In this document: positions 24,219-32,761 of the stretch, piece after piece | Layout: every line of letters starts with the position of its first letter | Numbering within the stretch: position 1 is the first letter of the stretch | NCBI GenBank assembly: GCA_035654775.1 | Contig: DASRWB010000023.1 | Span: 1-37,795 of the forward strand | Origin: HKST-UBA85 sp035654775 | Lineage (GTDB): Bacteria; Bacteroidota; Bacteroidia; Flavobacteriales; Flavobacteriaceae | DNA length: 37,795 nt | Reading direction: 5' to 3' | Notes under the pieces: model-generated | What the model was told of the DNA's origin: nothing | The model's database searches: none | The model's input: the letters and a program-made list of their open reading frames with translations, nothing else | Position numbers and translations under genes: made by a program

Positions 24219-25667
24219 ATGAATAAGTATACAGAAGACGATTTAAGAGAAGAACTAAAAACCAAGGAATACGAATATGGTTTTTACACAGATATTGAAT
24301 CTGATACCTTTCCTGTTGGTTTAAACGAAGACGTAATTCGAGGAATTTCTGCTAAAAAAGAAGAACCCGAATGGATGACACAATGGAGGCTTGAAGCCTT
24401 CAGGATATGGAAAGAAATGACAGAACCCGAATGGGCAAACATCACCTACAAAAAACCTGACTTTCAAGCCATTTCCTACTACTCTGCACCCAGCAAAAAA
24501 CCTAAATACAACAGTTTGGATGAGGTGGACCCGCAATTGCTGGAAACCTTCAACAAGCTTGGTATCTCGTTGGACGAGCAAAAAAAACTGGCCGGTGTTG
24601 CTATGGATGTGGTTGTAGATTCGGTTTCTGTGGCAACAACCTTTAAAAAAACCCTTTCTGAAAAAGGCATTATTTTTTGTTCCATTTCAGAAGCCATAAA
24701 AGAACATCCTGAACTGGTAAAAAAATACCTGGGAACTGTAGTTCCCCGAACGGACAATTTCTATGCCGCACTCAACAGTGCTGTATTTAGTGACGGTAGC
24801 TTTTGTTACATCCCTAAAGGCGTAAAATGCCCTATGGAACTGTCTACCTATTTCCGGATAAACCAGGCAGGAACCGGACAATTTGAACGCACACTGGTAA
24901 TTGCTGATGAGAGCAGCTATGTGAGCTATCTCGAAGGCTGTACGGCACCTAGTAGAGATGAAAACCAATTGCATGCCGCAGTGGTGGAACTTATCGCTTT
25001 AGACAACGCCGAAATAAAATATTCTACGGTGCAAAACTGGTTTCCCGGAGACAGCGAAGGCAAAGGTGGTGTTTACAATTTTGTGACCAAACGCGGCTTG
25101 TGTGAAACCAATGCTAAAATCTCCTGGACGCAGGTAGAAACAGGTTCCGCCATTACCTGGAAATACCCTAGCTGCATCTTAAAAGGAGACAACTCTGTAG
25201 GCGAATTTTATTCCATTGCTGTAACCAATAATTTTCAGCAAGCAGATACCGGAACAAAAATGATTCATCTGGGAAAAAACACAAAGTCTACCATCATTTC
25301 CAAAGGTATTTCTGCAGGAAAATCACAAAACAGCTACAGAGGCTTGGTACAAATAAATTCCCGTGCCGATAACGCTCGAAATTTCTCACAATGTGACAGC
25401 TTGCTTATGGGCAACGAATGTGGCGCACATACATTCCCATACATTGAAGCCAAAAACAAAACCGCTATAATTGAACACGAAGCCACAACCAGCAAAATAG
25501 GTGAAGACCAAATTTTTTACTGCAACCAGCGTGGCATAGATACCGAAAAAGCCATCGCACTTATTGTTAATGGATTTAGCAAAGAAGTGTTAAACAAACT
25601 GCCGATGGAGTTTGCTGTAGAAGCTCAAAAACTATTAGAAATAAGCCTGGAAGGCTCTGTAGGATAA
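24219..25667 (+). CDS. sufB: Fe-S cluster assembly scaffold protein SufB
   Basis: A 482-residue core scaffold subunit on which clusters are built with SufC and SufD. It has the usual N-terminal helical part (residues 1-150) and a long right-handed beta-helix. Conserved segments include FCYIPKGVKCPMELSTYFRI, YVSYLEGCTAP, QLHAAVVELIAL, KGISAGKSQNSYRG, ISWTQVETGSAITWKYPSC and IGEDQIFYCNQRGI near the C-terminus. Full length, with no frame disruption. A small lipoprotein gene separates it from sufC. Confidence 0.97.
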   Translation: MNKYTEDDLREELKTKEYEYGFYTDIESDTFPVGLNEDVIRGISAKKEEPEWMTQWRLEAFRIWKEMTEPEWANITYKKPDFQAISYYSAPSKKPKYNSLDEVDPQLLETFNKLGISLDEQKKLAGVAMDVVVDSVSVATTFKKTLSEKGIIFCSISEAIKEHPELVKKYLGTVVPRTDNFYAALNSAVFSDGSFCYIPKGVKCPMELSTYFRINQAGTGQFERTLVIADESSYVSYLEGCTAPSRDENQLHAAVVELIALDNAEIKYSTVQNWFPGDSEGKGGVYNFVTKRGLCETNAKISWTQVETGSAITWKYPSCILKGDNSVGEFYSIAVTNNFQQADTGTKMIHLGKNTKSTIISKGISAGKSQNSYRGLVQINSRADNARNFSQCDSLLMGNECGAHTFPYIEAKNKTAIIEHEATTSKIGEDQIFYCNQRGIDTEKAIALIVNGFSKEVLNKLPMEFAVEAQKLLEISLEGSVG

Positions 25668-25677
25668 ATTGAATATT

Positions 25678-26031
25678 ATGAAAAAAGTATTGTTATTTTT
25701 TACGCTATCCCTTGCACTAATAGCCTGCAAGGAAGAACCTAAAGGAGAAGTTTTAAAAGGAGAGTTTGTGTATCTGGCTGATGCTGCCGTACTGCAAACT
25801 GAAACAGAAATTTACGCCGTTGTTATCGATGAAAAAATGCACGAATTAGACAACAAGGTAAAACCTTTCAAATCTGAAGACACCGATATGATTCCTGTTG
25901 AAATCAGAGGTATAATCTCTCCCAAACCGGAAGGAGAAGAAGGCTGGGATTACCGTGTAAAAATCACTGAAATACTAAATGTATCAAAACCAAATCCCGA
26001 AGAAAATTCGGTAATAAAAATAGGAAACTAA
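25678..26031 (+). CDS. Small lipoprotein resembling the NlpE C-terminal OB domain, inside the suf operon
   Basis: A 117-residue lipoprotein with signal KKVLLFFTLSLALIAC. I chose ATG 25678 over an in-frame start 9 bases upstream because it gives a standard lipoprotein N-terminus. The mature part contains KGEFVYLADAAVLQTETE and VEIRGIISPKPEGEEG, which resembles by eye the C-terminal OB-fold domain of NlpE, an outer-membrane lipoprotein tied to copper and envelope stress in E. coli. The Cys pairs of NlpE are absent. It lies 10 bases after sufB and 3 before sufC, so it must be co-transcribed. A lipoprotein has no known part in cytoplasmic SUF assembly. Confidence 0.7.
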   Translation: MKKVLLFFTLSLALIACKEEPKGEVLKGEFVYLADAAVLQTETEIYAVVIDEKMHELDNKVKPFKSEDTDMIPVEIRGIISPKPEGEEGWDYRVKITEILNVSKPNPEENSVIKIGN

Positions 26032-26034
26032 AAT

Positions 26035-26787
26035 ATGTTAAAAATAAATAATTTACACGCCAGTGTAGAAGACAAAGCCATTTTAAGAGGCGTAAATCTA
26101 GAGGTAAAACCCGGCGAAGTACATGCCATTATGGGACCTAACGGCTCGGGAAAAAGCACACTGGCAGCCGTAATAGCTGGAAAAGAAGAATACGAAGTAG
26201 AAAAAGGCGAGGTATACTTTGAAGGAGAAGACCTAAGCGAATTGACTCCAGAAGAACGTGCCCATAGAGGCATTTTCCTTTCTTTTCAATATCCTGTGGA
26301 AATTCCCGGTGTAAGTGTGACAAATTTTATAAAAACAGCTATAAACGAGTCGCGTAAAGCCAAAGGGTTACAAGAAATGCCGGCAAACGAAATGCTGAAA
26401 CTCATCAAAGAAAAAAGCGAACTGCTGGATATTGACAGAAAGTTTCTGTCTCGCTCATTAAACGAAGGTTTTTCCGGTGGTGAAAAAAAGCGAAATGAAA
26501 TTTTCCAAATGGCCATGCTGGAACCTAAATTAGCTATTCTTGACGAAACCGACTCAGGATTAGACATTGATGCTTTACGTATTGTGGCAAATGGAGTTAA
26601 TAAACTAAAAAGCAAAGATAACGCCGTAGTGGTTATTACCCATTACCAACGTCTTTTAGATTACATTGTTCCGGATTATGTTCACGTATTGCACAACGGC
26701 CGTATTGTAAAATCCGGACCTAAAGAACTTGCTCACGAGCTGGAAGAGAAAGGATACGACTGGATAAAAGAAGAAGTAAGCGCATAA
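26035..26787 (+). CDS. sufC: Fe-S cluster assembly ATPase SufC
   Basis: A 250-residue ABC-type ATPase that drives the SufBCD scaffold. The Walker A motif is GPNGSGKST (about 35-43), the signature LNEGFSGGEKKRNEIFQ, Walker B LAILDETDSGLDIDAL and the switch His in VVVITHYQRLL. It lacks membrane helices, as expected for SufC. Spacing is 3 bases from the lipoprotein and 15 bases to sufD. Confidence 0.97.
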   Translation: MLKINNLHASVEDKAILRGVNLEVKPGEVHAIMGPNGSGKSTLAAVIAGKEEYEVEKGEVYFEGEDLSELTPEERAHRGIFLSFQYPVEIPGVSVTNFIKTAINESRKAKGLQEMPANEMLKLIKEKSELLDIDRKFLSRSLNEGFSGGEKKRNEIFQMAMLEPKLAILDETDSGLDIDALRIVANGVNKLKSKDNAVVVITHYQRLLDYIVPDYVHVLHNGRIVKSGPKELAHELEEKGYDWIKEEVSA

Positions 26788-26802
26788 AAACAACAGCTTT
26801 AT

Positions 26803-28116
26803 ATGGAGTTAAAAGATAAATTATTATCATCATTTTTAGCCTTTGAAAATCAAGTAGAAGTGGACACTTTGGTTCATGACATTCGTTCGGAAGCCATAAA
26901 AATTTTTGAAAATCAAGGATTTCCAACCAAAAAGCAGGAAGAATGGAAATACACTTCATTAAACGCTTTATTGAAAACCAACTACAGTGTCTTTCCGCAG
27001 CATGATTACACGATAGACTACAATACAGTAAAAAAATACTTTATAAGTGATATTGACACCTACAAAATAGTATTTGTAGACGGCAAGTACGCCTCACACC
27101 TATCACAAACCACACACGAAGGAATTGATGTATGCTTAATGTCATCTGCACTCAACAAACCCAAATACCGGTTAATTATTGAAAACTATTTTAACAAAAT
27201 AGCCACTAAAGACAGTTTGTCTTCATTAAACACCGCATTTGCTAAAGAAGGCGCTTATATTCATATCCCTAAAAACAAACTGGTAAATAAACCTATTGAA
27301 ATAATACATTTCTCTACAGGAAGTGAATTGGCACTGCTTTTACAGCCCAGAAATTTAATTGTTGTTGACGAAAATTCTCATGTACAAATTATTGAACGCC
27401 ATCAAAGTCTTACTGAAAATCCGGTATTAACCAACAGCGTGACTGAAATTTTTGCCAATAAACGCGCCATTGTTGACTATTACAAAATACAAAACGACAC
27501 GCAAAACGCTTCATTAATAGACAACACCTATATCAACCAAAAACAGGAAAGTGTAGCTGCTGTTCACACCTTTTCTTTTGGAGGCAAACTCACCCGAAAC
27601 AACCTTAAGTTTTTCCAAAACGGTCAGCGTATAGACTCCACATTAAAAGGAATCACCATCATAGGAAACAAACAACATGTAGACCACAGTACGCTGGTTC
27701 ATCATAAAGAACCCAATTGTGAAAGCCATCAAGATTATAAAGGCATTTATGGAGATAATGCTATTGGTGTGTTTAACGGAAAAGTAATTGTAAACAAAGA
27801 AGCCCAAAAAACGAATGCCTTTCAGGCAAACAACAATCTTTTGGTTAACGACAAGGCTACTATCAACACAAAACCTCAACTGGAAATTTTTGCCGATGAC
27901 GTAAAATGTTCTCATGGATGCACCATAGGCCAATTGGATGAAAACGCTTTGTTTTACCTAAAAACCAGAGGTATTCCTGAAAAAGAAGCACGTGCTTTAT
28001 TGATGTATGCTTTTGCAAATAACGTTCTGCAAAGTGTTAAAATACCCGAACTAAAACAACGCATCAACAAGTTAATTGCCAACAAACTTGGAGTAAATAT
28101 TGGGTTTCACTTATAA
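26803..28116 (+). CDS. sufD: Fe-S cluster assembly protein SufD
   Basis: A 437-residue SufB paralogue that pairs with SufB and SufC. The central beta-helix includes GAYIHIPKNKLVNKPIEIIH and STLVHHKEPNCESHQDYKG. The C-terminal signature SHGCTIGQLDENALFYLKTR contains the conserved Cys and helical tail. Its TAA is followed without a gap by the ATG of sufS, so the two are probably translationally coupled. Confidence 0.95.
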   Translation: MELKDKLLSSFLAFENQVEVDTLVHDIRSEAIKIFENQGFPTKKQEEWKYTSLNALLKTNYSVFPQHDYTIDYNTVKKYFISDIDTYKIVFVDGKYASHLSQTTHEGIDVCLMSSALNKPKYRLIIENYFNKIATKDSLSSLNTAFAKEGAYIHIPKNKLVNKPIEIIHFSTGSELALLLQPRNLIVVDENSHVQIIERHQSLTENPVLTNSVTEIFANKRAIVDYYKIQNDTQNASLIDNTYINQKQESVAAVHTFSFGGKLTRNNLKFFQNGQRIDSTLKGITIIGNKQHVDHSTLVHHKEPNCESHQDYKGIYGDNAIGVFNGKVIVNKEAQKTNAFQANNNLLVNDKATINTKPQLEIFADDVKCSHGCTIGQLDENALFYLKTRGIPEKEARALLMYAFANNVLQSVKIPELKQRINKLIANKLGVNIGFHL

Positions 28117-29334
28117 ATGTCTTTTAATATTGACCATATCCGAAAAGATTTCCCAATACTTTCCCGAAAAGTAAACGGAAAGCCTTTGGTTTACCTAGAC
28201 AACGCGGCAACCTCACAAACCCCAAAACAAGTAATAGATTGTATTGTAGATTATTATTCCAACTATAATGCTAATATACACAGAGGTGTGCATACCTTAA
28301 GCCAGGAAGCCACTGACAAGTATGAAGAAGCCAGAAAAAAAATTCAACACCACTTTAATGCAAAACATCCGCACGAAATAATTTTCACCTCCGGAACCAC
28401 GCATGCCATAAATATCATTGCCAGCGGGTTTACCTCACTAATAAAAAAAGATGACGAAATTATTGTGTCGGCCTTGGAGCATCACAGCAACATTGTACCT
28501 TGGCAAATGCTGTGTGAACGCACCGGTGCCATCCTAAAAGTAATTCCGATGAATATCGACGGTGAACTCATAGAATTTGAATTTAACCAATTGCTTTCTG
28601 AAAAAACCAAATTGGTTTTTGTAAACCACATTTCCAATGCATTAGGCACCATAAACCATATAGAACACATTATAAAAAAAGCACATCAGGTAGGTGCTGC
28701 GGTTTTAATTGATGGCGCTCAAGCTTGCCCACACATTAAACCCGATGTACAAGCGCTAGACGCCGACTTTTATGTAGCCTCTGCACATAAAATGTGTGGT
28801 CCAACCGGAATTGGTATACTATACGGAAAAGAACATTGGCTTAAAAAACTGCCTCCATATCAAGGCGGTGGAGAAATGATTGCTGAAGTTACTTTTGAAA
28901 AAACCACCTATGCCGAATTGCCGCACAAATTTGAAGCCGGTACACCCAATATTTCCGGTGGTATTGCCTTTGGTGCTGCTGTAGATTACCTAAACAATAT
29001 AGGGTTTGAAGCTATAGCTGCCTACGAAAACAAACTGCTGAAATACGCAACTGAAAAACTGCTTGAAATTCCGGGATTAAAAATCTATGGAACCTCCAAA
29101 TACAAAACTGCGGTTATTTCTTTCAATCTTGATGGTATTCATCCTTATGATGTAGGTGCTATTTTAGACAAATTGGGCATCGCCGTTAGAACCGGTCACC
29201 ATTGTGCTCAACCCGTTATGGACTTCTACCAAATTCCGGGAACCGTACGTGCTTCTTTTGCTTTTTACAATACTATTGAGGAAATTGACTGCTTGGTAGA
29301 AGGTGTAAAAAAAGCACAACTTATGCTTTCCTAG
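28117..29334 (+). CDS. sufS: Group II cysteine desulfurase SufS
   Basis: A 405-residue PLP enzyme that takes sulfur from cysteine and leaves it as a persulfide for SufE and SufBCD. The PLP lysine is Lys225 in YVASAHKMCGPTGIG, and the active Cys is Cys363 in VRTGHHCAQPVM, within the RxGHHCA motif that marks group II. The N-terminal substrate region LVYLDNAATSQTP is typical. It is the last gene of the operon. Its partner sufE is not here but about 2.1 kb downstream. No convincing terminator follows in 29335-29480. Confidence 0.96.
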   Translation: MSFNIDHIRKDFPILSRKVNGKPLVYLDNAATSQTPKQVIDCIVDYYSNYNANIHRGVHTLSQEATDKYEEARKKIQHHFNAKHPHEIIFTSGTTHAINIIASGFTSLIKKDDEIIVSALEHHSNIVPWQMLCERTGAILKVIPMNIDGELIEFEFNQLLSEKTKLVFVNHISNALGTINHIEHIIKKAHQVGAAVLIDGAQACPHIKPDVQALDADFYVASAHKMCGPTGIGILYGKEHWLKKLPPYQGGGEMIAEVTFEKTTYAELPHKFEAGTPNISGGIAFGAAVDYLNNIGFEAIAAYENKLLKYATEKLLEIPGLKIYGTSKYKTAVISFNLDGIHPYDVGAILDKLGIAVRTGHHCAQPVMDFYQIPGTVRASFAFYNTIEEIDCLVEGVKKAQLMLS

Positions 29335-29480
29335 CTAAGAAATAATTCCTTTCCCATTTTCTGCAAGAAATTCTTGTTGAAGATTTTTTTTAATAAAAAG
29401 TAAATATTCTTTAGTAATTATTTAGTTTTTTAATATAAAAAAAATATATTCGATACATATTAAACCTAAATAATAAAAAT

Positions 29481-30566
29481 ATGAAAAAATTTGTTTTAGG
29501 AGTAGCTGTATTGGCTGCTATTTTCACCTCATGTGATGACGAGCAAAATCAACTAAACGATTCGCAGTCAAAAATTGACATGAGCGATTTTTATGTGTAT
29601 ACCAATGCCGACACTGATGAGGCTGCTAGAATGGCTCAAGGTAAAGACAAATCCTGTCACACCATGGTTAACCTCAACCGGTTACTGAATGAAAACCCTA
29701 AGCTGGAAAAAACTATGTATGACATAGAATACCACACAAGAGCACTAATTGCCCAAAAACCCGGTAATGGAAATGGCGGCGGAAATGGTGGCGGCAATGG
29801 CGGCGGCGGTAACGGCGGTGGCGGAAGTGATCCGGATCCCGGATTTACTGATCCTGTTACTATTCCTGTTGTGGTTAATATCATAGAACAATATGCCGGT
29901 CAGGTGAGCAGCCAGCAAATAAATTCACAAATTGCGGTTTTAAATCAAGATTTTAACGCCAACAATCCAAACGCCAATGGTGTACCTTCAGAGTTTGCCG
30001 GAGATATAGCTAATTGTAACATCTCTTTTACCCTTCACACCGTAAACAGAGTCGTAAACACAAGGTCTTCTTGGGGTACAAATGATGCCATGAAATACAG
30101 TAGCCAAGGCGGAATAAATGTAACCGATCCGTCCACATACTTAAATATATGGGTATGCGAAATAGGTGGCGGAATTTTAGGATATGCACAATTCCCCGGC
30201 GGTCCTACAGCCACAGATGGTGTGGTAATTGGCACCAACTATTTTGGTGAAAATAGTGCCGGTGGTGTATATGGCCATGGAAGAACAGCAACACATGAAG
30301 TTGGGCACTGGTTAAATTTACGTCATATTTGGGGAGACGGAAATTGCAGACAAGACGATTTTGTCGCAGACACTCCATCTTCAAACGGACCAAACTACGG
30401 ATGCCCTTCCTATCCTACCGTTAATTGCCGCACCACAGATATGACCATGAACTATATGGATTATGTATATGATGACTGCATGTACATGTTTACCAACGGA
30501 CAAAACGCACGTATGAGAGCACTTTTTGAACCCGGAGGTGCCAGAGCTTCCTTAGCAGGAAATTAA
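29481..30566 (+). CDS. M43 family (pappalysin/cytophagalysin-like) zinc metalloprotease, lipoprotein
   Basis: A 361-residue protease with a lipoprotein signal (LAAIFTSC, Cys18). A helical propeptide-like region (about 30-92) is followed by a Gly/Asn linker (95-115) and the catalytic domain (about 120-361). The zinc site is HEVGHWLNLRHIWGDG (His272, Glu273, His276, His282) and the Met-turn is MTMNYMDY near 321-328. Several Cys pairs in the C-terminal half suggest disulfides. There is no T9SS tail, so it is predicted to stay lipid-anchored at the envelope. It lies between the suf operon and sufE/sufT but is probably a separate unit: a weak -7-like TATATTCG is at 29445-29452 and a terminator follows. 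Confidence 0.92.
   Translation: MKKFVLGVAVLAAIFTSCDDEQNQLNDSQSKIDMSDFYVYTNADTDEAARMAQGKDKSCHTMVNLNRLLNENPKLEKTMYDIEYHTRALIAQKPGNGNGGGNGGGNGGGGNGGGGSDPDPGFTDPVTIPVVVNIIEQYAGQVSSQQINSQIAVLNQDFNANNPNANGVPSEFAGDIANCNISFTLHTVNRVVNTRSSWGTNDAMKYSSQGGINVTDPSTYLNIWVCEIGGGILGYAQFPGGPTATDGVVIGTNYFGENSAGGVYGHGRTATHEVGHWLNLRHIWGDGNCRQDDFVADTPSSNGPNYGCPSYPTVNCRTTDMTMNYMDYVYDDCMYMFTNGQNARMRALFEPGGARASLAGN
29763..29825 (+). repeat. Gly/Asn low-complexity linker repeat in the M43 protease
   Basis: A run of 21 codons encoding 16 Gly and 5 Asn in GGGN-like units (residues 95-115). The DNA is made of near-identical GGCGG(C/T)AA(T/C)-type units, so copy number could change by slippage; steps of three would keep the frame. 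Confidence 0.85.
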
Positions 30567-30590
30567 AACCTACCAATATTTAAAATACTA

Positions 30591-30616
30591 AAGACGCCAA
30601 CTTTGGCGTCTTTTTT
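30591..30616 (+). terminator. Terminator after the M43 protease gene
   Basis: AAGACGCCAA / TTGGCGTCTT is a near-perfect stem with a minimal loop, followed by six T, 24 bases past the stop codon. It separates the protease from the META lipoprotein gene. Confidence 0.88.
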
Positions 30617-30646
30617 GTATTATTAAGTATCCTAAACAAAAGCATC

Positions 30647-31432
30647 ATGAAATATTTCGTATTTATATTTACCCTTTGCACCATAACTTCCTGTTGCGCG
30701 AGTAAAAGCAACAAAAACCAAGAACTAATGCAAAAAACCATACCGCAAACCTATACCATTCATCAAATTTTTGACCAACAGATAACGGATGATAAGGTAA
30801 CACTTACGCTAAATTTTACTGAAAATACACTTTCCGGTTATTCTGGATGCAATGCATTTTCCGGCACTTTTTCACTAGAAGAAAACCAGATAACCTTTGG
30901 TCCGATAGCCTCTACCAAAAAAATGTGCCCTGAGATAAACAACGAATCCATGCTATATAAAGCTTTCGAAAATACCCAAGAGTTAAAACTAGATGCCAAT
31001 ACACTTGTACTAATAGACCGTAACGGCAACACTCTAGTAAAAGCCATTTCGAAAACCAAAGAACAAACTATGAATCAAGACAAAATAACCTTTGAATATA
31101 AAGCTGTATCTCGCGGTTTCTATTTGAATGTATATCTTTCAAATGTGGAAAACATCTTGTTGGTAACCACACATCCTGACATGAAACCATCAAAACAAAC
31201 CTACAGTACTGAAGCCTGGAATGCCCTAATTGCTGAAATGAAGAAAATAGACCTAAAAAGCCTGGACTCAATTGAAGCTCCATCCAAATCACATCAGTAC
31301 GATGGAGCCGCCATTGCCTATGTGAAAATTGAGGTAAACAACAACACCTATAAAACCATGGCTTTTGACCATGGAAATCCTCCTGAGGAGATCAATACAC
31401 TCGTTAAAATACTCTTATCATTTGCAGAATAA
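30647..31432 (+). CDS. META domain (HslJ-like) lipoprotein with an extra C-terminal domain
   Basis: A 261-residue lipoprotein (signal FIFTLCTITSC). Residues about 35-130 are a META domain (LNFTENTLSGYSGCNAFSGT, ITFGPIASTKKMC), the fold of HslJ, a heat-inducible envelope protein in E. coli. Residues about 143-261 form a second domain with ITFEYKAVSRGFYLNVYLSN, YSTEAWNALIAEM and YDGAAIAYVKIEVNNNTYKT. I do not recognise it as a named family. The two Cys of the META part (GCNAF and KKMCPE) may pair. Its role is unknown; envelope stress is a family-based guess. Confidence 0.82.
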   Translation: MKYFVFIFTLCTITSCCASKSNKNQELMQKTIPQTYTIHQIFDQQITDDKVTLTLNFTENTLSGYSGCNAFSGTFSLEENQITFGPIASTKKMCPEINNESMLYKAFENTQELKLDANTLVLIDRNGNTLVKAISKTKEQTMNQDKITFEYKAVSRGFYLNVYLSNVENILLVTTHPDMKPSKQTYSTEAWNALIAEMKKIDLKSLDSIEAPSKSHQYDGAAIAYVKIEVNNNTYKTMAFDHGNPPEEINTLVKILLSFAE

Positions 31433-31456
31433 ACCCTAATAAACAAATAGTATTTG

Positions 31457-31464
31457 TATTTTTG
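31457..31464 (+). promoter_or_regulatory. -7 box TATTTTTG before sufE
   Basis: An exact TAnnTTTG match 18 bases before the GTG start at 31483. The spacing of the nearest TTG (31422-31424) is too long for a -33 box. It suggests sufE-sufT-DUF2480-DUF3078 has its own transcript. Confidence 0.45.
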
Positions 31465-31482
31465 TAAAAAGTATTTTTTAAA

Positions 31483-31905
31483 GTGAATATTCAAGAAATT
31501 CAAACCGAAATAGTAGAAGAGTTTTCCATGTTTAGCAACTGGGAAGAACGTTATCAGTACATGATAGATTTAGGGAAATCATTACCCTTGATTGACAGTA
31601 AGTATAAAACCGATGACAACCTGATAAAAGGATGCCAAAGTAAAGTTTGGGTGCATGCAGAATTAAACGACGACAAAATTGTTTTTACTGCAGATAGCGA
31701 CGCCATAATTACTAAAGGAATTATCGCCATTTTAATCCGTGTGTTCTCAAACCAACGCCCTAAAGATATTATGGAAGCCAACACCGATTTTATTGATAAA
31801 ATTGGACTTAAAGAACATCTTTCACCAACACGCGCTAATGGGTTGGTGAGTATGATAAAACAACTAAAAATGTATGCCATAGCATACCAAACACAATTAG
31901 ATTAA
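31483..31905 (+). CDS. sufE: SufE family sulfur acceptor protein
   Basis: A 140-residue cytoplasmic protein that accepts the persulfide sulfur from SufS and boosts its activity. The active-site Cys is in LIKGCQSKVWV near residue 51. The N-terminus IQEIQTEIVEEFSMFSNW is typical, which supports the GTG at 31483 over the ATG at 31528, which would remove that helix. It lies 2 bases before sufT. Confidence 0.93.
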   Translation: MNIQEIQTEIVEEFSMFSNWEERYQYMIDLGKSLPLIDSKYKTDDNLIKGCQSKVWVHAELNDDKIVFTADSDAIITKGIIAILIRVFSNQRPKDIMEANTDFIDKIGLKEHLSPTRANGLVSMIKQLKMYAIAYQTQLD

Positions 31906-31907
31906 TT

Positions 31908-32231
31908 ATGAGTAATACTATAGATACTGCTGCGCTAGGCGAAAAAATTGTACGCGTATTAAAAACCGTTTACGACCCCGAAATTCCGGTTGACATTTAT
32001 GAGTTAGGGCTCATTTATGATGTATTTGTAAACGAAGACAGTGATGTAAAAATACTTATGACACTTACCACACCCAATTGCCCCGTAGCAGAAACCCTGC
32101 CTATGGAAGTGCAGGAAAAAATACGATCTATCGACGAAGTAAAAAGCGCCGAAGTAGAAATAACCTTCGATCCGCCTTGGAGTCAAGACTTAATGAGTGA
32201 AGAAGCAAAACTAGAACTTGGTATTTTGTAA
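31908..32231 (+). CDS. sufT: SufT/MIP18-type Fe-S assembly protein (DUF59)
   Basis: A 107-residue DUF59 protein. It shows TVYDPEIPVDIYELGLIYDV and the conserved Cys in TTPNCPVAETLPMEV, followed by DPPWSQDLMSEEAKLELGIL, a C-terminus shared with SufT. SufT assists maturation of iron-sulfur proteins under high demand in other bacteria. The gene is packed between sufE and the DUF2480 gene with 2-base gaps on each side, implying translational coupling. Confidence 0.9.
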   Translation: MSNTIDTAALGEKIVRVLKTVYDPEIPVDIYELGLIYDVFVNEDSDVKILMTLTTPNCPVAETLPMEVQEKIRSIDEVKSAEVEITFDPPWSQDLMSEEAKLELGIL

Positions 32232-32233
32232 AA

Positions 32234-32743
32234 ATGACTCATGACATTGTAAATCGCGTAGCTAACAGTAAACTTATAACGCTGGATCTTGAAGATTTTT
32301 ACACTCAGGAAAAACGCGTTTTATTGGACATAAAAGACTGGCTGTATGAATCTCTTATTCTAAAAGAAAAAGAATTCAGAAAACAAGCCGAAGATCATGA
32401 CTGGAACCAATATAAAAACACCTATGTTGCTTTAACCTGCAGTGTAGACGCCATTATACCATCTTGGGCCTATCTTCTTATTGCTACAAAATTGGCTCCG
32501 TTTGCCAAAAAAATTATCGTTGGAGATTTAACTGCTTTAGAAACTTCTATTTATGAAGACATCATTAAAAATCTGGACGTTTCTGTTTACGAAAACAAAC
32601 CTGTTATTGTAAAAGGTTGCAGCAATAAAGCTATTCCCGCAACGGCCTACACATTACTTATTCAAAAACTGCAACCCGTTGCAAAATCCATAATGTATGG
32701 TGAAGCCTGTTCATCAGTACCCTTATATAAAAACAAAACATAA
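32234..32743 (+). CDS. DUF2480 family protein
   Basis: A 169-residue cytoplasmic protein of a Bacteroidota family without known function. Conserved-looking parts are LDLEDFYTQEKRVLLDIKDWL near the start, VALTCSVDAIIPSWAYLLIA near 76-95, VIVKGCSNKAIPATAYTLL near 126-145 and a C-terminal MYGEACSSVPLYK. Three Cys (in LTCSVD, KGCSNK and GEACSSVP) could ligate a metal or cluster. It starts 2 bases after sufT, so a role in iron-sulfur protein maturation is plausible but untested. Confidence 0.85.
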   Translation: MTHDIVNRVANSKLITLDLEDFYTQEKRVLLDIKDWLYESLILKEKEFRKQAEDHDWNQYKNTYVALTCSVDAIIPSWAYLLIATKLAPFAKKIIVGDLTALETSIYEDIIKNLDVSVYENKPVIVKGCSNKAIPATAYTLLIQKLQPVAKSIMYGEACSSVPLYKNKT

Positions 32744-32761
32744 CCTGAAAAACACATAAGC

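Noticed and set aside
29335..29480. Possible tRNA, small RNA or terminator in the gap after sufS
   Set aside because: It is very AT-rich, with no cloverleaf and only very short imperfect stems; only a weak -7-like TATATTCG is visible.
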